Assembly: GCA_023653055.1 (NCBI GenBank)
Contig: JAMNXR010000010.1
Coordinates: 1-64,000 of the forward strand
Source: Burkholderiaceae bacterium
GTDB lineage: Bacteria; Pseudomonadota; Gammaproteobacteria; Burkholderiales; Burkholderiaceae_B
Reading direction: 5' to 3'
Length of the DNA: 64,000 bases
Position numbers and translations under genes: made by a program. Each line of letters opens with the position of its first letter. The stretch's first letter is position 1. The notes beneath the pieces were generated by a model that saw only the letters and a program-made list of their open reading frames with translations, did not search any database and was not told where the DNA came from. This document shows positions 28,352 through 38,482 of the stretch, in pieces.

Positions 28352-29995
28352 ATGTCAGAACAAGAGCTCAAGCTCAATGTGCCAGTCCAAGCACAAGCAC
28401 GTGTCGAGCAGGCCGTACAACGCGCCAAATACACTCAGATTCAATTACGCGCCCTCTATTTTGATACCCCCAGCCGTGCCTTGGTCCGGGCGCGTATTGC
28501 GCTCAGACTCCGTTTGGAGGGCAGCCAATGGGTGCAAACGCTCAAGATGCCTGGCGAGCATCATTTGTCTCGCATTGAAATCAATCACGATCGGCCTGAG
28601 GCCACGCTCGATTTGAGTATGTATGCGGGGACACCCATTGGCGAGATTCTGTCTGGCCTCTCTGAGCCTTTGCAAGTGTGTTACGAAACGGATGTGCTGC
28701 GGCAATTACGCGACATCCGCACACGCGCTGGTTTGGTGGAGCTGGCCTTTGATCGTGGCTGGCTGCGCGCAGGCGCACTTGCACTCCCCATTTCAGAGCT
28801 TGAGTTTGAACTTAAACGCGGTCATCTTGAAGCGGTCTTTGAGGCAGGCCGAACGTGGCAACAGAAATTCGGCCTCATCCTCGACTTTCGAAGCAAAGCC
28901 GAGCGCGGCGACCGGTTAGCGCAGTTGGCACAATCACTCGAGGCCGTTCAAGCCATGCCCGCGCTCGATGACGCCTCGCGCCAACAGCAAGACGATCGTC
29001 GGGCGCAACGGGTGGCAGACTTTTGGAAACCGCGAGGCGCTGAAATTGTTTCCTTAGGGGGTGCAGTCAAGCAGCGTGACCCCGCTCAAGTCCTCGCCGT
29101 GGTGACCACGGAGTGTTTAGAACAGATCGTACGCAACACTGCGGTGCTGTGTGAGGTCGACACAGCAGGGATTTGCCAGGTGGCGACCCCTGAGCACATC
29201 CACCAACTTCGCGTGGGGATTCGAAGACTCCGCTCGGCCTGGTCATTTTTTGATGGTCTGACGCCGCTGCCCTCGCTTGAGCTTCGAGAGCAAATCAAAG
29301 AATATTTTTCGCATCTTGGTGGAACACGGGATGAGGATGTACTAAAGGGATCCGTCCTACCAGCGATCGCGGCAGCCGGACTACCACCCTTAGTGCTTCC
29401 TGTTTCACCCCACCAGAGCGCAGGCACCCAGCTTGTGGCGAGCGCGGGCTTTCAGCGCTGGCTTCTCGACATGCTGGCGCTGTGCACGATTCCGGCTGCG
29501 CCTTTGGAGGTTCAACCGACGCCGCCTGTGACAGTCGCCACTCGCGATAGTTGTGATCATGACAAAGTTTTTAGCTTTCCTCATGCACCACTCCTCCCGC
29601 AAAAGCCACCGCTTAAACCGCTATTAATTAAAAAACTCAAAAAGTGGCACCGCAGGATTGTGCAAAACGGTGAGGCCTTTCGCGACCTGAACATTGAGCA
29701 GCAACATGCGTTGCGTAAAAAGTGTAAAAAACTACGTTACGCACTGCAGTTTTGCGAATACCTTTTGCCCGCAGAAAACCTGCCGCCCTACAGAAAGCAA
29801 CTCGCCGTTGTGCAAGATATTTTGGGTGAGATGAACGATCTTTACGTTGCGCTCCCGCTTTTTGAATCACTCAAGATTGAGCAACCTCAGGCATGGTTCG
29901 CTTGCGGTTGGATTCAGGCACGTCAAGCCACGCTCACCGACACCGCCGCTAAGGCTTTTGGCCGCTTGGCAAAGACCCGACCACCCTGGGACTAA
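28352..29995 (+). CDS. CYTH-CHAD domain protein (inorganic triphosphatase-like)
   Basis: A 547-aa fusion. Residues 1-190 are a CYTH triphosphate-tunnel domain starting with the ExExK-type motif EQELKLNV and showing LYFDTPSRALVRARIALRLR and GSQWVQTLKMPG. Residues 260-540 are a CHAD helical domain with conserved histidines (HIHQLRVGIRRLRSAW and HALRKKCKKLRYALQF), which binds polyphosphate. Family members hydrolyse triphosphate or associate with polyphosphate granules; either role is inference. It sits directly after the HAD phosphatase. Confidence 0.9.
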   Translation: MSEQELKLNVPVQAQARVEQAVQRAKYTQIQLRALYFDTPSRALVRARIALRLRLEGSQWVQTLKMPGEHHLSRIEINHDRPEATLDLSMYAGTPIGEILSGLSEPLQVCYETDVLRQLRDIRTRAGLVELAFDRGWLRAGALALPISELEFELKRGHLEAVFEAGRTWQQKFGLILDFRSKAERGDRLAQLAQSLEAVQAMPALDDASRQQQDDRRAQRVADFWKPRGAEIVSLGGAVKQRDPAQVLAVVTTECLEQIVRNTAVLCEVDTAGICQVATPEHIHQLRVGIRRLRSAWSFFDGLTPLPSLELREQIKEYFSHLGGTRDEDVLKGSVLPAIAAAGLPPLVLPVSPHQSAGTQLVASAGFQRWLLDMLALCTIPAAPLEVQPTPPVTVATRDSCDHDKVFSFPHAPLLPQKPPLKPLLIKKLKKWHRRIVQNGEAFRDLNIEQQHALRKKCKKLRYALQFCEYLLPAENLPPYRKQLAVVQDILGEMNDLYVALPLFESLKIEQPQAWFACGWIQARQATLTDTAAKAFGRLAKTRPPWD

Positions 29996-30009
29996 ACAGA
30001 GTAGCAGGC

Positions 30010-31302
30010 TCAGCCAACCACTGCCGCAGCAAACTCTGCGGCAACAAAAGGTTGGAGGTCCTCGATTTTTTCACCGACACCAATCCAGTAAACCGGCACG
30101 GGACGCACGCCCTGACTACCCGCAGCCACGGCCGCTAAGGTACCGCCTTTGGCCGTGCCATCGAGCTTGGTCACAATCAGACCGGTGAGTCCCACCGCTG
30201 CGTCGAAGGCGCGAATTTGCGCCAGCACGTTTTGCCCCGAGTTGCCATCTACGACGAGCAAGACTTCGTGTGGTGCAGTGGGGTCTGCCTTGGCAATGAC
30301 GCGCCGGATTTTCTTGAGCTCATCCATCAAATGAAGTTGTGTCGGCAGACGACCGGCTGTGTCGACCATCACAACATCCATGCCCCGCGCACGGCCGGCA
30401 TGCACGGCATCAAAAGCCACCGCAGCAGGGTCTGCGCCTTCTTGGGCAATCACATCAACCTTGTTGCGGGCGCCCCATTCGATCAACTGCTGTCGCGCAG
30501 CGGCGCGAAACGTATCTCCCGCCACAAGCAGCACGCGAGCGCCTTCATGCTGAAGCGCAAACGCCAGCTTACCGGTCGAGGTTGTTTTTCCCGCGCCATT
30601 CACACCCGTAATCATCACGACCAAGGGTTTGACACGACCGACATCAAAAGGCTTTTCTAACACTTGCAAATGCTCTGTCAGCACTTCGCGTAAGGCCTGA
30701 CGCACGCCCTCTGCGTCTTCGATCCGATCGCGTTTAACGCGCATGCGTAAGGTGGTGAGCAATTGCTCGGTCGCCTCAACGCCTGAATCGGCCATGATCA
30801 ATGCCGTTTCGAGCTCTTCAAAGAGCGCCTCATCCACGCGCACACCAACAAACAAGCTGCCGATGCTTTGACCTGTTTTAGCCAGTCCGCCCTTAAGTCT
30901 TGCCAGCCAAGAGGCCTTTTTTTCCTGATTTTGCTCTGACAGTTCAGGTTCAAGTTGTTCAGGCTGTTCGTTTACCACTTGTGGCGCGTTCTGTTCCACT
31001 GGGTCTATTGACTCAGCTTGCGCTGTCGGCTCGAATGCCACAATCGGCTGCGGTGGCTCGACAGGCGTTATCACAGTGACACCCGTGCTACCGACGCCGC
31101 TTAAGGCCGAAGCGAATGCGCTACGCCGGAAAGGAGTTTGTGCAGGTACCGCTGGAGTTGCCTCTGTTTCCGTCTCAGGTACGATCACCTTTTCTAGGGA
31201 TTGATCTGGGATATGCTCCGACTCGTGAGAAGCGGGCGTGGGCAACTGATCTTCGACTGAAGATTCAGATTGAGTGGGTTTTTTCTTGAAAAAGCGAAAC
31301 AT
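30010..31302 (-). CDS. ftsY: Signal recognition particle receptor FtsY
   Basis: Membrane-associated GTPase that docks SRP-ribosome complexes. It has an acidic, proline/glutamate-rich A-domain to about residue 170, then the NG domain: GVNGAGKTTSTGKLA (G1), VDTAGRLPTQ (G3) and TKLDGTAKGG (G4). The start at 31302 (MFRFFKKKP) is the typical basic FtsY N-terminus; 430 aa. It is divergent from rsmD, whose start is only 1 bp away. Confidence 0.96.
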   Translation of the reverse strand: MFRFFKKKPTQSESSVEDQLPTPASHESEHIPDQSLEKVIVPETETEATPAVPAQTPFRRSAFASALSGVGSTGVTVITPVEPPQPIVAFEPTAQAESIDPVEQNAPQVVNEQPEQLEPELSEQNQEKKASWLARLKGGLAKTGQSIGSLFVGVRVDEALFEELETALIMADSGVEATEQLLTTLRMRVKRDRIEDAEGVRQALREVLTEHLQVLEKPFDVGRVKPLVVMITGVNGAGKTTSTGKLAFALQHEGARVLLVAGDTFRAAARQQLIEWGARNKVDVIAQEGADPAAVAFDAVHAGRARGMDVVMVDTAGRLPTQLHLMDELKKIRRVIAKADPTAPHEVLLVVDGNSGQNVLAQIRAFDAAVGLTGLIVTKLDGTAKGGTLAAVAAGSQGVRPVPVYWIGVGEKIEDLQPFVAAEFAAAVVG

Positions 31303-31303
31303 A

Positions 31304-32678
<1,375 letters not shown>

Positions 32679-32701
32679 GCCCTTCACTCTTGTAGTGCTG
32701 C

Positions 32702-33103
32702 TTAAGCTGCGGGCCACGCCACCGGACTGGCCTCTGGATGAAGCTTGACCAAGCGACAAGGCTGTCCTGCGACATGGGCCAGCCACGTGGCGGTCACATC
32801 ACCCTCATCGACCACTACAACGGACTGTTTGCCGACAGTCACGCTGCGCTTAACACTATCGTCGTCCTCGATCACATCAAGTGGAATATCAATCCGCAAC
32901 ATCCCAGGCGCACGTAAGACGAGCGAGCCCAGCTTGATATCTGTCACAACAGTTGTCAGGGCCGCACAACGCTCGGCACTCAACCAATGCCCGTTGGCAT
33001 CAACAACAAACCAGCGCTGGTGATAGTCAGCCGCCTGTCGACGGTCGAGTCCGGCACAGCCCATCACGGGGAAAAAAACTGTGTTCGATGCAGCAGAAGT
33101 CAT
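32702..33103 (-). CDS. Stand-alone MOSC N-terminal beta-barrel-like protein
   Basis: A 133-aa protein that resembles only the N-terminal domain of MOSC molybdenum-cofactor sulfurase-like proteins. The resemblance is FFPVMGCAGLDRRQA (the usual YPVKSCxG start), RWFVVDANGHWLSAERCAALTTV and, near the end, AGQPCRLVKL. The catalytic C-terminal MOSC domain with its cysteine is absent, and there is no room for it before the ferredoxin gene 23 bp away. Function unknown. It could be a trimmed remnant still translated, or a small binding module. Confidence 0.65.
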   Translation of the reverse strand: MTSAASNTVFFPVMGCAGLDRRQAADYHQRWFVVDANGHWLSAERCAALTTVVTDIKLGSLVLRAPGMLRIDIPLDVIEDDDSVKRSVTVGKQSVVVVDEGDVTATWLAHVAGQPCRLVKLHPEASPVAWPAA

Positions 33104-33173
33104 ATTTCAAGCGATCCGTTCAATGGGTTAAACCTGTTTACACTTTAGCCTATCTCAACAAGGAATCACAATC

Positions 33174-33557
33174 ATGAAAATTGATCGGCTGGATCATCTC
33201 GTCCTCACAGTCGCGAGTCTTGAAAAAACCTGTGATTTTTATTCCAGGGTTTTAGGTTTTGAGGTCATCACGTTTTTAGGGGATCGCAAAGCACTAGGTT
33301 TTGGTCAACAGAAAATCAATCTGCATCAAATCGACAACACCTACGATCCCAAGGCTTTGTGCCCAACCGCAGGCTCGGGAGACTTGTGTTTTATCGCCTC
33401 AACACCCGTCGCTGTCATCATGGAAGAACTCTCGGCGGCAGGCGTACCCATCGAAATCGGACCTGTTGAGCGCACAGGCGCCAAGGGGAAAATCCTGTCT
33501 GTTTATCTCCGTGACCCCGATCAAAACCTCATTGAAATTTCAAATTACCTCACCTAG
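33174..33557 (+). CDS. VOC-family (glyoxalase/bleomycin-resistance fold) protein
   Basis: A 127-aa single-domain vicinal-oxygen-chelate protein. It has the N-terminal half IDRLDHLVLTVASLEKTCDFYSRVLGF, with metal-ligand His, and the C-terminal VYLRDPDQNLIEISNY, with metal-ligand Glu. Members include glyoxalase I-like and dioxygenase-like enzymes; the reaction is unknown. AAGGAA precedes the ATG. It is divergent from the MOSC-N gene. Confidence 0.85.
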   Translation: MKIDRLDHLVLTVASLEKTCDFYSRVLGFEVITFLGDRKALGFGQQKINLHQIDNTYDPKALCPTAGSGDLCFIASTPVAVIMEELSAAGVPIEIGPVERTGAKGKILSVYLRDPDQNLIEISNYLT

Positions 33558-33592
33558 TCAGGACCTAGGGGTTTCTCCCACCCCAATCTTTC

Positions 33593-33622
33593 TTGACAGG
33601 CACTAAGGCTAATCGTCATATT
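33593..33622 (+). promoter_or_regulatory. Candidate promoter of the ABC-importer operon
   Basis: A perfect -35 TTGACA (33593-33598) is followed after 18 bp by CATATT (33617-33622). It lies about 70 bp before the binding-protein start. The -10 is imperfect, so this is a prediction. Confidence 0.5.
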
Positions 33623-33691
33623 GCGTTATAAAGAAAAAAAGTAGTCGTAGTTTCATAAAACATAAAAACGATATAAAAATCTGGAGACAAC

Positions 33692-34966
33692 ATGAGCACA
33701 AAGTACACCCAAAGTTCCGTCGGAGCATCGCGTCGTAAATTGCTGAAAGGCGCAGTGGCATCCGCGGGTATTGCCGCACTCGGTCTGCCCGGGATCTCAC
33801 TGGCACAGAACAAACCCATCCGAATTGGTATGCCGACCATTCTGTCTGGCCGTGTTGCGATGCTTGGTATCGCCTCGCGTAATGCTGTGGCAATGGAAGT
33901 CGAAAAATTCAATGCCGCGGGTGGTTTGAACGGTCGCATGATCGAAATGGTGGTGCGTGACTCCAAGGGTCAACCACAAGAAGCTGCGCGTGTCGCACGC
34001 GAATTGATCACAGGTGACGGTTGCGAAATTCTTTGGGATGCAGAAGCCTCTTCTGGCGCGTTTGCCGTGCACGAGGTCGCAAAAGATCTCGGCGTGCTGG
34101 TTGTCCATACCTGCTCCGAGACCTCCTCACTCACCGCGGATCCAAAGCTGCGCGTACCGACAGCGTTCCGCTGCGCGCGCCAAGGCATTCATGACGCCAT
34201 TGCGGGCGGTTCCTACGGCGCCGAGATTGCTAAAAAGCTCAAACTGACGCGTTGGATGAGTATTTCTCCAGACTACGCCTATGGTCGTGACACCACGGCT
34301 GAGTACTTTGAATACCTCAAACATTTCAACAACAATATCGAAATCGTCGGTCAAGTCTGGCCAAAACTGTTTCAAGCAGACTATAGCGAAAACATCACAC
34401 GCATGGTCCAAGGTAAACCACAAGCGGTTTACTCGTGCTTGTGGGGTGGTGACATGACCTCGTTTATCGATCAGTCAAACATCTATGCGCTGTTTAAAGA
34501 CAAGCAATTCTTTTCGCCTAACCTCGCCGAATATGCGGTGCTCACGGCAGTCAAGAATGTGCCTCCGAATATGCACTCAGGCAATCGCTACCTGCGTAGT
34601 TTCCCCGACACGCCGGCGAATGCGGCATGGGCGGATGCCTACCGCGCCAAGTTCAAAGAATTAGCCCTGAACTGGTCTTGGCAAAATGCAGCCGGTATCG
34701 GATTTTTGACCACCGCGATGAAAAAAGCGAACAGTGCTGACGGCAAGAAAATTGCCGAAGCAATGCGTGGCCTCAAGATCAACTCACCCTTTGGTGCAGA
34801 CGGTACGCTCACGATGCGCGCAGAAGACAACACCGTCGTCAACTACGCGATCGGTTATGGCTCCTTGACGAACAAAGAGCCCTTCATGACCAACCAAGTC
34901 AACGGCAAGTGGGACCAGATCTTCGCACTCGAAGCCGAATGGAAAAAACGTAAAGGCTGGGCATAA
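33692..34966 (+). CDS. Branched-chain amino acid-type ABC transporter, substrate-binding protein (Tat signal)
   Basis: A 424-aa periplasmic binding protein (type I fold, LivJ/UrtA-like). The N-terminus has a Tat-type signal SRRKLLKGAVASAG and cleavage near SLAQ (residue 38). The mature start IRIGMPTILSGRVAMLG and FNAAGGLNGRMIEMVVRDSKG match the family. Such proteins bind branched amino acids, amides, urea or aromatic acids; the ligand is not identifiable. First gene of the importer operon, separated from the permease genes by a strong hairpin. Confidence 0.9.
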   Translation: MSTKYTQSSVGASRRKLLKGAVASAGIAALGLPGISLAQNKPIRIGMPTILSGRVAMLGIASRNAVAMEVEKFNAAGGLNGRMIEMVVRDSKGQPQEAARVARELITGDGCEILWDAEASSGAFAVHEVAKDLGVLVVHTCSETSSLTADPKLRVPTAFRCARQGIHDAIAGGSYGAEIAKKLKLTRWMSISPDYAYGRDTTAEYFEYLKHFNNNIEIVGQVWPKLFQADYSENITRMVQGKPQAVYSCLWGGDMTSFIDQSNIYALFKDKQFFSPNLAEYAVLTAVKNVPPNMHSGNRYLRSFPDTPANAAWADAYRAKFKELALNWSWQNAAGIGFLTTAMKKANSADGKKIAEAMRGLKINSPFGADGTLTMRAEDNTVVNYAIGYGSLTNKEPFMTNQVNGKWDQIFALEAEWKKRKGWA

Positions 34967-34991
34967 GCCGTCGCCTGAATGTTTGACCGCA

Positions 34992-35024
34992 CGGAGTCTC
35001 ACCCACGCCTGGGTTGAGACTCCG
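34992..35024 (+). terminator. Strong hairpin between the binding protein and permease genes (attenuator-like)
   Basis: CGGAGTCTCA (34992-35001) pairs perfectly with TGAGACTCCG (35015-35024). There is only a weak T-tail (TTGCC). Such hairpins commonly stabilise the binding-protein mRNA and lower expression of downstream permease genes. A role as partial terminator or mRNA-decay barrier is inferred. Confidence 0.7.
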
Positions 35025-35065
35025 TTGCCTACACCCCGATACGCCTGCACCTCTCGGAGATATCC

Positions 35066-35968
35066 TTGGATCCCACCGCCCTGTATGAGTGCCTGACTTC
35101 TTTGTCTTGCATCGTGACCCAAACCAGCACCGGACTGATTGTCGGTTCGCTCCTGTTTCTCGTGGCTGCTGGCCTGACCCTGATCTTTGGTGTGCTGAAG
35201 GTCATCAACTTTGCGCACGGCTCGCTCTACATGCTTGGCGCGTACATCGCGCTATCCGCGTATCGTATTACCGACAGCTATGTGTTGGCCGCCGTCATCG
35301 CGGGGATAGGGGTCGGATTGTTCAGCCTCTTCTTTGAGCGCTTTTTTATGCGCAAAATTTATAATGCTGATGTGTTACTTCAGTTATTAGTCTGTTATGC
35401 ATTTATTTTGATTCTGGATGATGCAGTCAAGATCATTTGGGGGCATGAATTCCAGTCGATGGGGATGCCCGTCGCTTTTCAGGCACCGCCCGTCTTTATC
35501 GCAGGCGGGATCGTGCCAGTGTTTTACATCTTCATGTTTAGTGCGGCCGCACTAATTGGGCTGGTGATGTGGTACGTCATGACACGCACGCGCATCGGCA
35601 AGGTCGTTCGTGCAGCGGCGCACAACCCTACGATGACGTCTGCGCTCGGACTGAATACCACCTGGATTTACGCAGGTGTCTTTGCGTTTGGCGGAGCGCT
35701 AGCAGGACTCGCGGGCGCGCTCGCGGCGCCGGTGCGCTCAATGTCTCCTGGCATGGGCTTTTCGATCTTGATCGAATCCTTCATCGTGACCGTGATCGGC
35801 GGCATGGGCTCAATCAGTGGTGCCCTGGTAGGTGCCCTGTTAATTGGACTGGTACGCTCTTTCGGCTCGATTGGCTTTCCTTTGTTCGTCGAAGGCATCA
35901 TGTTCTTGGCGATGGCACTGATTCTGGTACTTAAACCGAGCGGTCTGCTTGGCAAGGAGCCGCGCTAA
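35066..35968 (+). CDS. livH: ABC transporter permease, LivH type
   Basis: A 300-aa inner-membrane permease of the LivH family with about eight hydrophobic segments. The signature VLKVINFAHGSLYMLGAY is near residue 48 and SFIVTVIGGMGSISGALVGAL near residue 235. It starts with TTG at 35066; GGAGA is well spaced and no in-frame ATG occurs before the conserved region. It forms the channel with LivM. Confidence 0.91.
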   Translation: MDPTALYECLTSLSCIVTQTSTGLIVGSLLFLVAAGLTLIFGVLKVINFAHGSLYMLGAYIALSAYRITDSYVLAAVIAGIGVGLFSLFFERFFMRKIYNADVLLQLLVCYAFILILDDAVKIIWGHEFQSMGMPVAFQAPPVFIAGGIVPVFYIFMFSAAALIGLVMWYVMTRTRIGKVVRAAAHNPTMTSALGLNTTWIYAGVFAFGGALAGLAGALAAPVRSMSPGMGFSILIESFIVTVIGGMGSISGALVGALLIGLVRSFGSIGFPLFVEGIMFLAMALILVLKPSGLLGKEPR

Positions 35969-36936
35969 TGAGCTCCTCCTTGACCTTTAATAAAGAACTC
36001 CTCCTGGCACTTGCGGGCTTGGCGATTTTGATCGTAATTCCGTTTATTTTTCCTAGCCGGGTGGCGTTGGATTTTGTGATTCGCCTAGCTGCCTTTGGTT
36101 TGTTTGCAACCTCTCTCAATATTTTGGTGGGTTATGGCGGCATGGTGTCTTTTGGACACGCCATGTTTTTTGGCGGTGGGGCGTATGCCTTTGGACTACT
36201 GATGCAAAAAGGGGGCGCCTCTATTCCGGTTGCCATACTCGGTGCAGTCGTTTTCTGCGCCCTGCTGGGTTTGGTGGTGGGTGCGATTTGCGTGCGTCTC
36301 AAAGAGATTTACTTCTCATTTTTGACACTCGCCTTTCAAATGTTGATCCATAGCATCATCATCACCTGGTCGTCGCTGACCGGTGGCGATCAAGGCCTGA
36401 TGGGTGGTATCCCCCGCGTCTGGGGCAGCATCAATCTGGCCGATACGCAAACGCTCTATTGGTTCTCCTGCATCACTGGTGTGCTTTGTCTGTTTTTAAT
36501 GCGCTATATCTTGCAATCACCTTTTGGTTATACGCTCAGAATGGTGCGCGACAACGCGGATCGCGCCAAGTTTCTTGGCATCGATGTCTGGCGTGTCCGG
36601 CTCTATGCTTTTATTCTGGCGAGCTGCTTCGCAGGGGTGGGCGGCATCATCATGGCGCTGTTCGTGTCTGGCGCTTATCCTGAGTTTAGCTACTGGACCA
36701 TGTCAGGTGAAGCGGTCTTCATGATCCTCATGGGTGGCCTGCATATCTTTATCGGACCTGTGGTGGGAGCGGCTTTACTGCTCGTGTTTAACGACATCAT
36801 CACTCGGACTACGGAGTACCACGGACTCGCGCTCGGCGTGATTGTGCTGATTTTCGCGCTTGGGTTTAAGCGCGGCATCACAGATTTTGTGGTGCAGCTT
36901 TTTGAGACAATTTTCAAACGAGGAGCGCGCTCATGA
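35968..36936 (+). CDS. livM: ABC transporter permease, LivM type
   Basis: A 322-aa permease with the LivM signature LNILVGYGGMVSFGHAMFFGGGAYA near residue 45 and GLMGGIPR in a periplasmic loop. Its ATG overlaps the livH stop (TAATG). The short-chain dehydrogenase that follows overlaps its end by 4 bp. Confidence 0.91.
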   Translation: MSSSLTFNKELLLALAGLAILIVIPFIFPSRVALDFVIRLAAFGLFATSLNILVGYGGMVSFGHAMFFGGGAYAFGLLMQKGGASIPVAILGAVVFCALLGLVVGAICVRLKEIYFSFLTLAFQMLIHSIIITWSSLTGGDQGLMGGIPRVWGSINLADTQTLYWFSCITGVLCLFLMRYILQSPFGYTLRMVRDNADRAKFLGIDVWRVRLYAFILASCFAGVGGIIMALFVSGAYPEFSYWTMSGEAVFMILMGGLHIFIGPVVGAALLLVFNDIITRTTEYHGLALGVIVLIFALGFKRGITDFVVQLFETIFKRGARS

Positions 36937-37730
36937 GTCGCCCAAATATCACTGTTGTCACAGGTGGTTCGAGCGGTATCGGTGCAGCTTGTGTGCGACA
37001 TCTGGCCAAGCGTGGCGATCATGTCATCTCGCTTGATCTGCCTGGCACGTGGTCCGAAGAAAAAATGCGCGCCATGGGTGTGACGGCCTATGCCTGCAAT
37101 GTGACAGACGATGATGGCATGCGTGAGACAGCGGCCATGATTGAAGCCAAACACGGCCCAGTGACAGCGTTGGTGAACTGCGCAGGCATTTTGCAAAATC
37201 GTTTATCCCCGGATCTGCTTACCATGACCGAGTGGGATCGTGTCGTGGATATCGATCAGCGGGGTACGTATCTGGCGTGCGCGATCTACGGTTCGCGCAT
37301 GGTCGAATTAGGGGGCGGTGCGATCGTGAATATCGCCTCGATCACGTCCTTGCGTTCTTCGCCCCTGCATGCCTACGGTCCGGCTAAAGCCGCTGTCGCC
37401 GCCATGACTGCGTGTCTGGCTGCCGAATGGGGTCGCTCGGGTGTCCGTGTCAATGCAATCTCTCCCGGCTATGTTCTGACCGAGGCTCTGCAGGCTGCGA
37501 TTGATCGTAATGATCGCAACCCGGAAGACCTCACATCTCAAGCCGCAATGGGTCGCATGGTCACGACAGATGAAATCGCAGACTCCGTCGGCTTTTTATT
37601 ATCTCCCGCAGCGAAAGCGATCACGGGCATCAATCTACCTGTCGACGCAGGCTGGCTCGCAGGATCAACTTGGCAGACTTACGGTGGCGTACCTAAACCC
37701 CGTAACAAAAATTCGGATGGAGCGCGCTGA
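36933..37730 (+). CDS. Short-chain dehydrogenase/reductase embedded in the ABC-importer operon
   Basis: A 265-aa classical SDR. It has the nucleotide motif TGGSSGIG (residues 10-17), VNCAG in place of NNAG, and the catalytic tetrad region with Ser in IASITS and YGPAK. It lies between livM and livG with overlaps of 4 bp and 1 bp, so it is translated as part of the transporter operon. It probably oxidises or reduces a hydroxyl/carbonyl on the imported compound; this is inferred from context only. Confidence 0.88.
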   Translation: MSRPNITVVTGGSSGIGAACVRHLAKRGDHVISLDLPGTWSEEKMRAMGVTAYACNVTDDDGMRETAAMIEAKHGPVTALVNCAGILQNRLSPDLLTMTEWDRVVDIDQRGTYLACAIYGSRMVELGGGAIVNIASITSLRSSPLHAYGPAKAAVAAMTACLAAEWGRSGVRVNAISPGYVLTEALQAAIDRNDRNPEDLTSQAAMGRMVTTDEIADSVGFLLSPAAKAITGINLPVDAGWLAGSTWQTYGGVPKPRNKNSDGAR

Positions 37731-38482
37731 TGCTCAAGATTGAACACCTGAACAAATCCTTTGGTGGCGTCGTCGCGACCTCGGACGTATCGATTCATTT
37801 CAAAACCGAATCACTGAGTGCAGTGATTGGACCGAACGGTGCAGGAAAGACGACTTTTTTTAATCTGATTTCCGGCGCGTTGATTCCGGATTCTGGTCGC
37901 ATCATTTTGGATGGCGAGGACATCACCGGCCTGCCGAGCGTCGAGATTGTTCGTAAAGGCATTGGTCGCGCTTTTCAGGTTGCTAAGCTTTTTAAAACCT
38001 TGACCGTCGAAGAGTCCTTGCGTGGCGCACTCATGTCGCCGCTCGGCAAGTCTGCCCAAATGTACGGCCGTTTCCCACTGCAACAAACGCGAGATCGTGC
38101 CTACGAAGTCATGGAGCAGCTCGGCCTGCACACCAAGGCCAATGTCGTCAGTGGCAACCTGTCCCATGGCGACCAAAAGCTTCTGGACATGGCACTCGCC
38201 CTCGTCCTGCGTCCAAAAGTCCTGCTGCTTGATGAGCCTGTTGCCGGCATGGGACCCGAAGAGCGCGAACAAATGATTGAAACCGTTTACAGCCTTTGGA
38301 AAAAAGGCGGACTCACCGTTGTGTTGATCGAGCACGATATGGAAATCGTTTTTAGAATTTCCCAACATATCCATGTGCTGTCTTATGGAAAAGTACTTGC
38401 TGAAGGGAACGCCGAAGAGATCAGGAACAACCCTGCAGTCATTGAAGCGTATTTGGGTACACCTCGGGAGGCACACGCATGA
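37730..38482 (+). CDS. livG: ABC transporter ATP-binding protein, LivG type
   Basis: A 250-aa ATPase. It has Walker A GPNGAGKTT (residues 35-43), a signature motif in the variant form LSHGDQKLLDMALAL, Walker B KVLLLDEP and the switch histidine in IEHDM. The usual LivG length. The ATG overlaps the SDR stop; livF overlaps its end by 4 bp. Confidence 0.92.
   Translation: MLKIEHLNKSFGGVVATSDVSIHFKTESLSAVIGPNGAGKTTFFNLISGALIPDSGRIILDGEDITGLPSVEIVRKGIGRAFQVAKLFKTLTVEESLRGALMSPLGKSAQMYGRFPLQQTRDRAYEVMEQLGLHTKANVVSGNLSHGDQKLLDMALALVLRPKVLLLDEPVAGMGPEEREQMIETVYSLWKKGGLTVVLIEHDMEIVFRISQHIHVLSYGKVLAEGNAEEIRNNPAVIEAYLGTPREAHA

Noticed and set aside
31274-31303. Longer rsmD start at GTG 31274
   Set aside because: The added residues GFFLKKRNI come from DNA that codes for the FtsY N-terminus and are not seen in RsmD proteins; kept only as an alternative.
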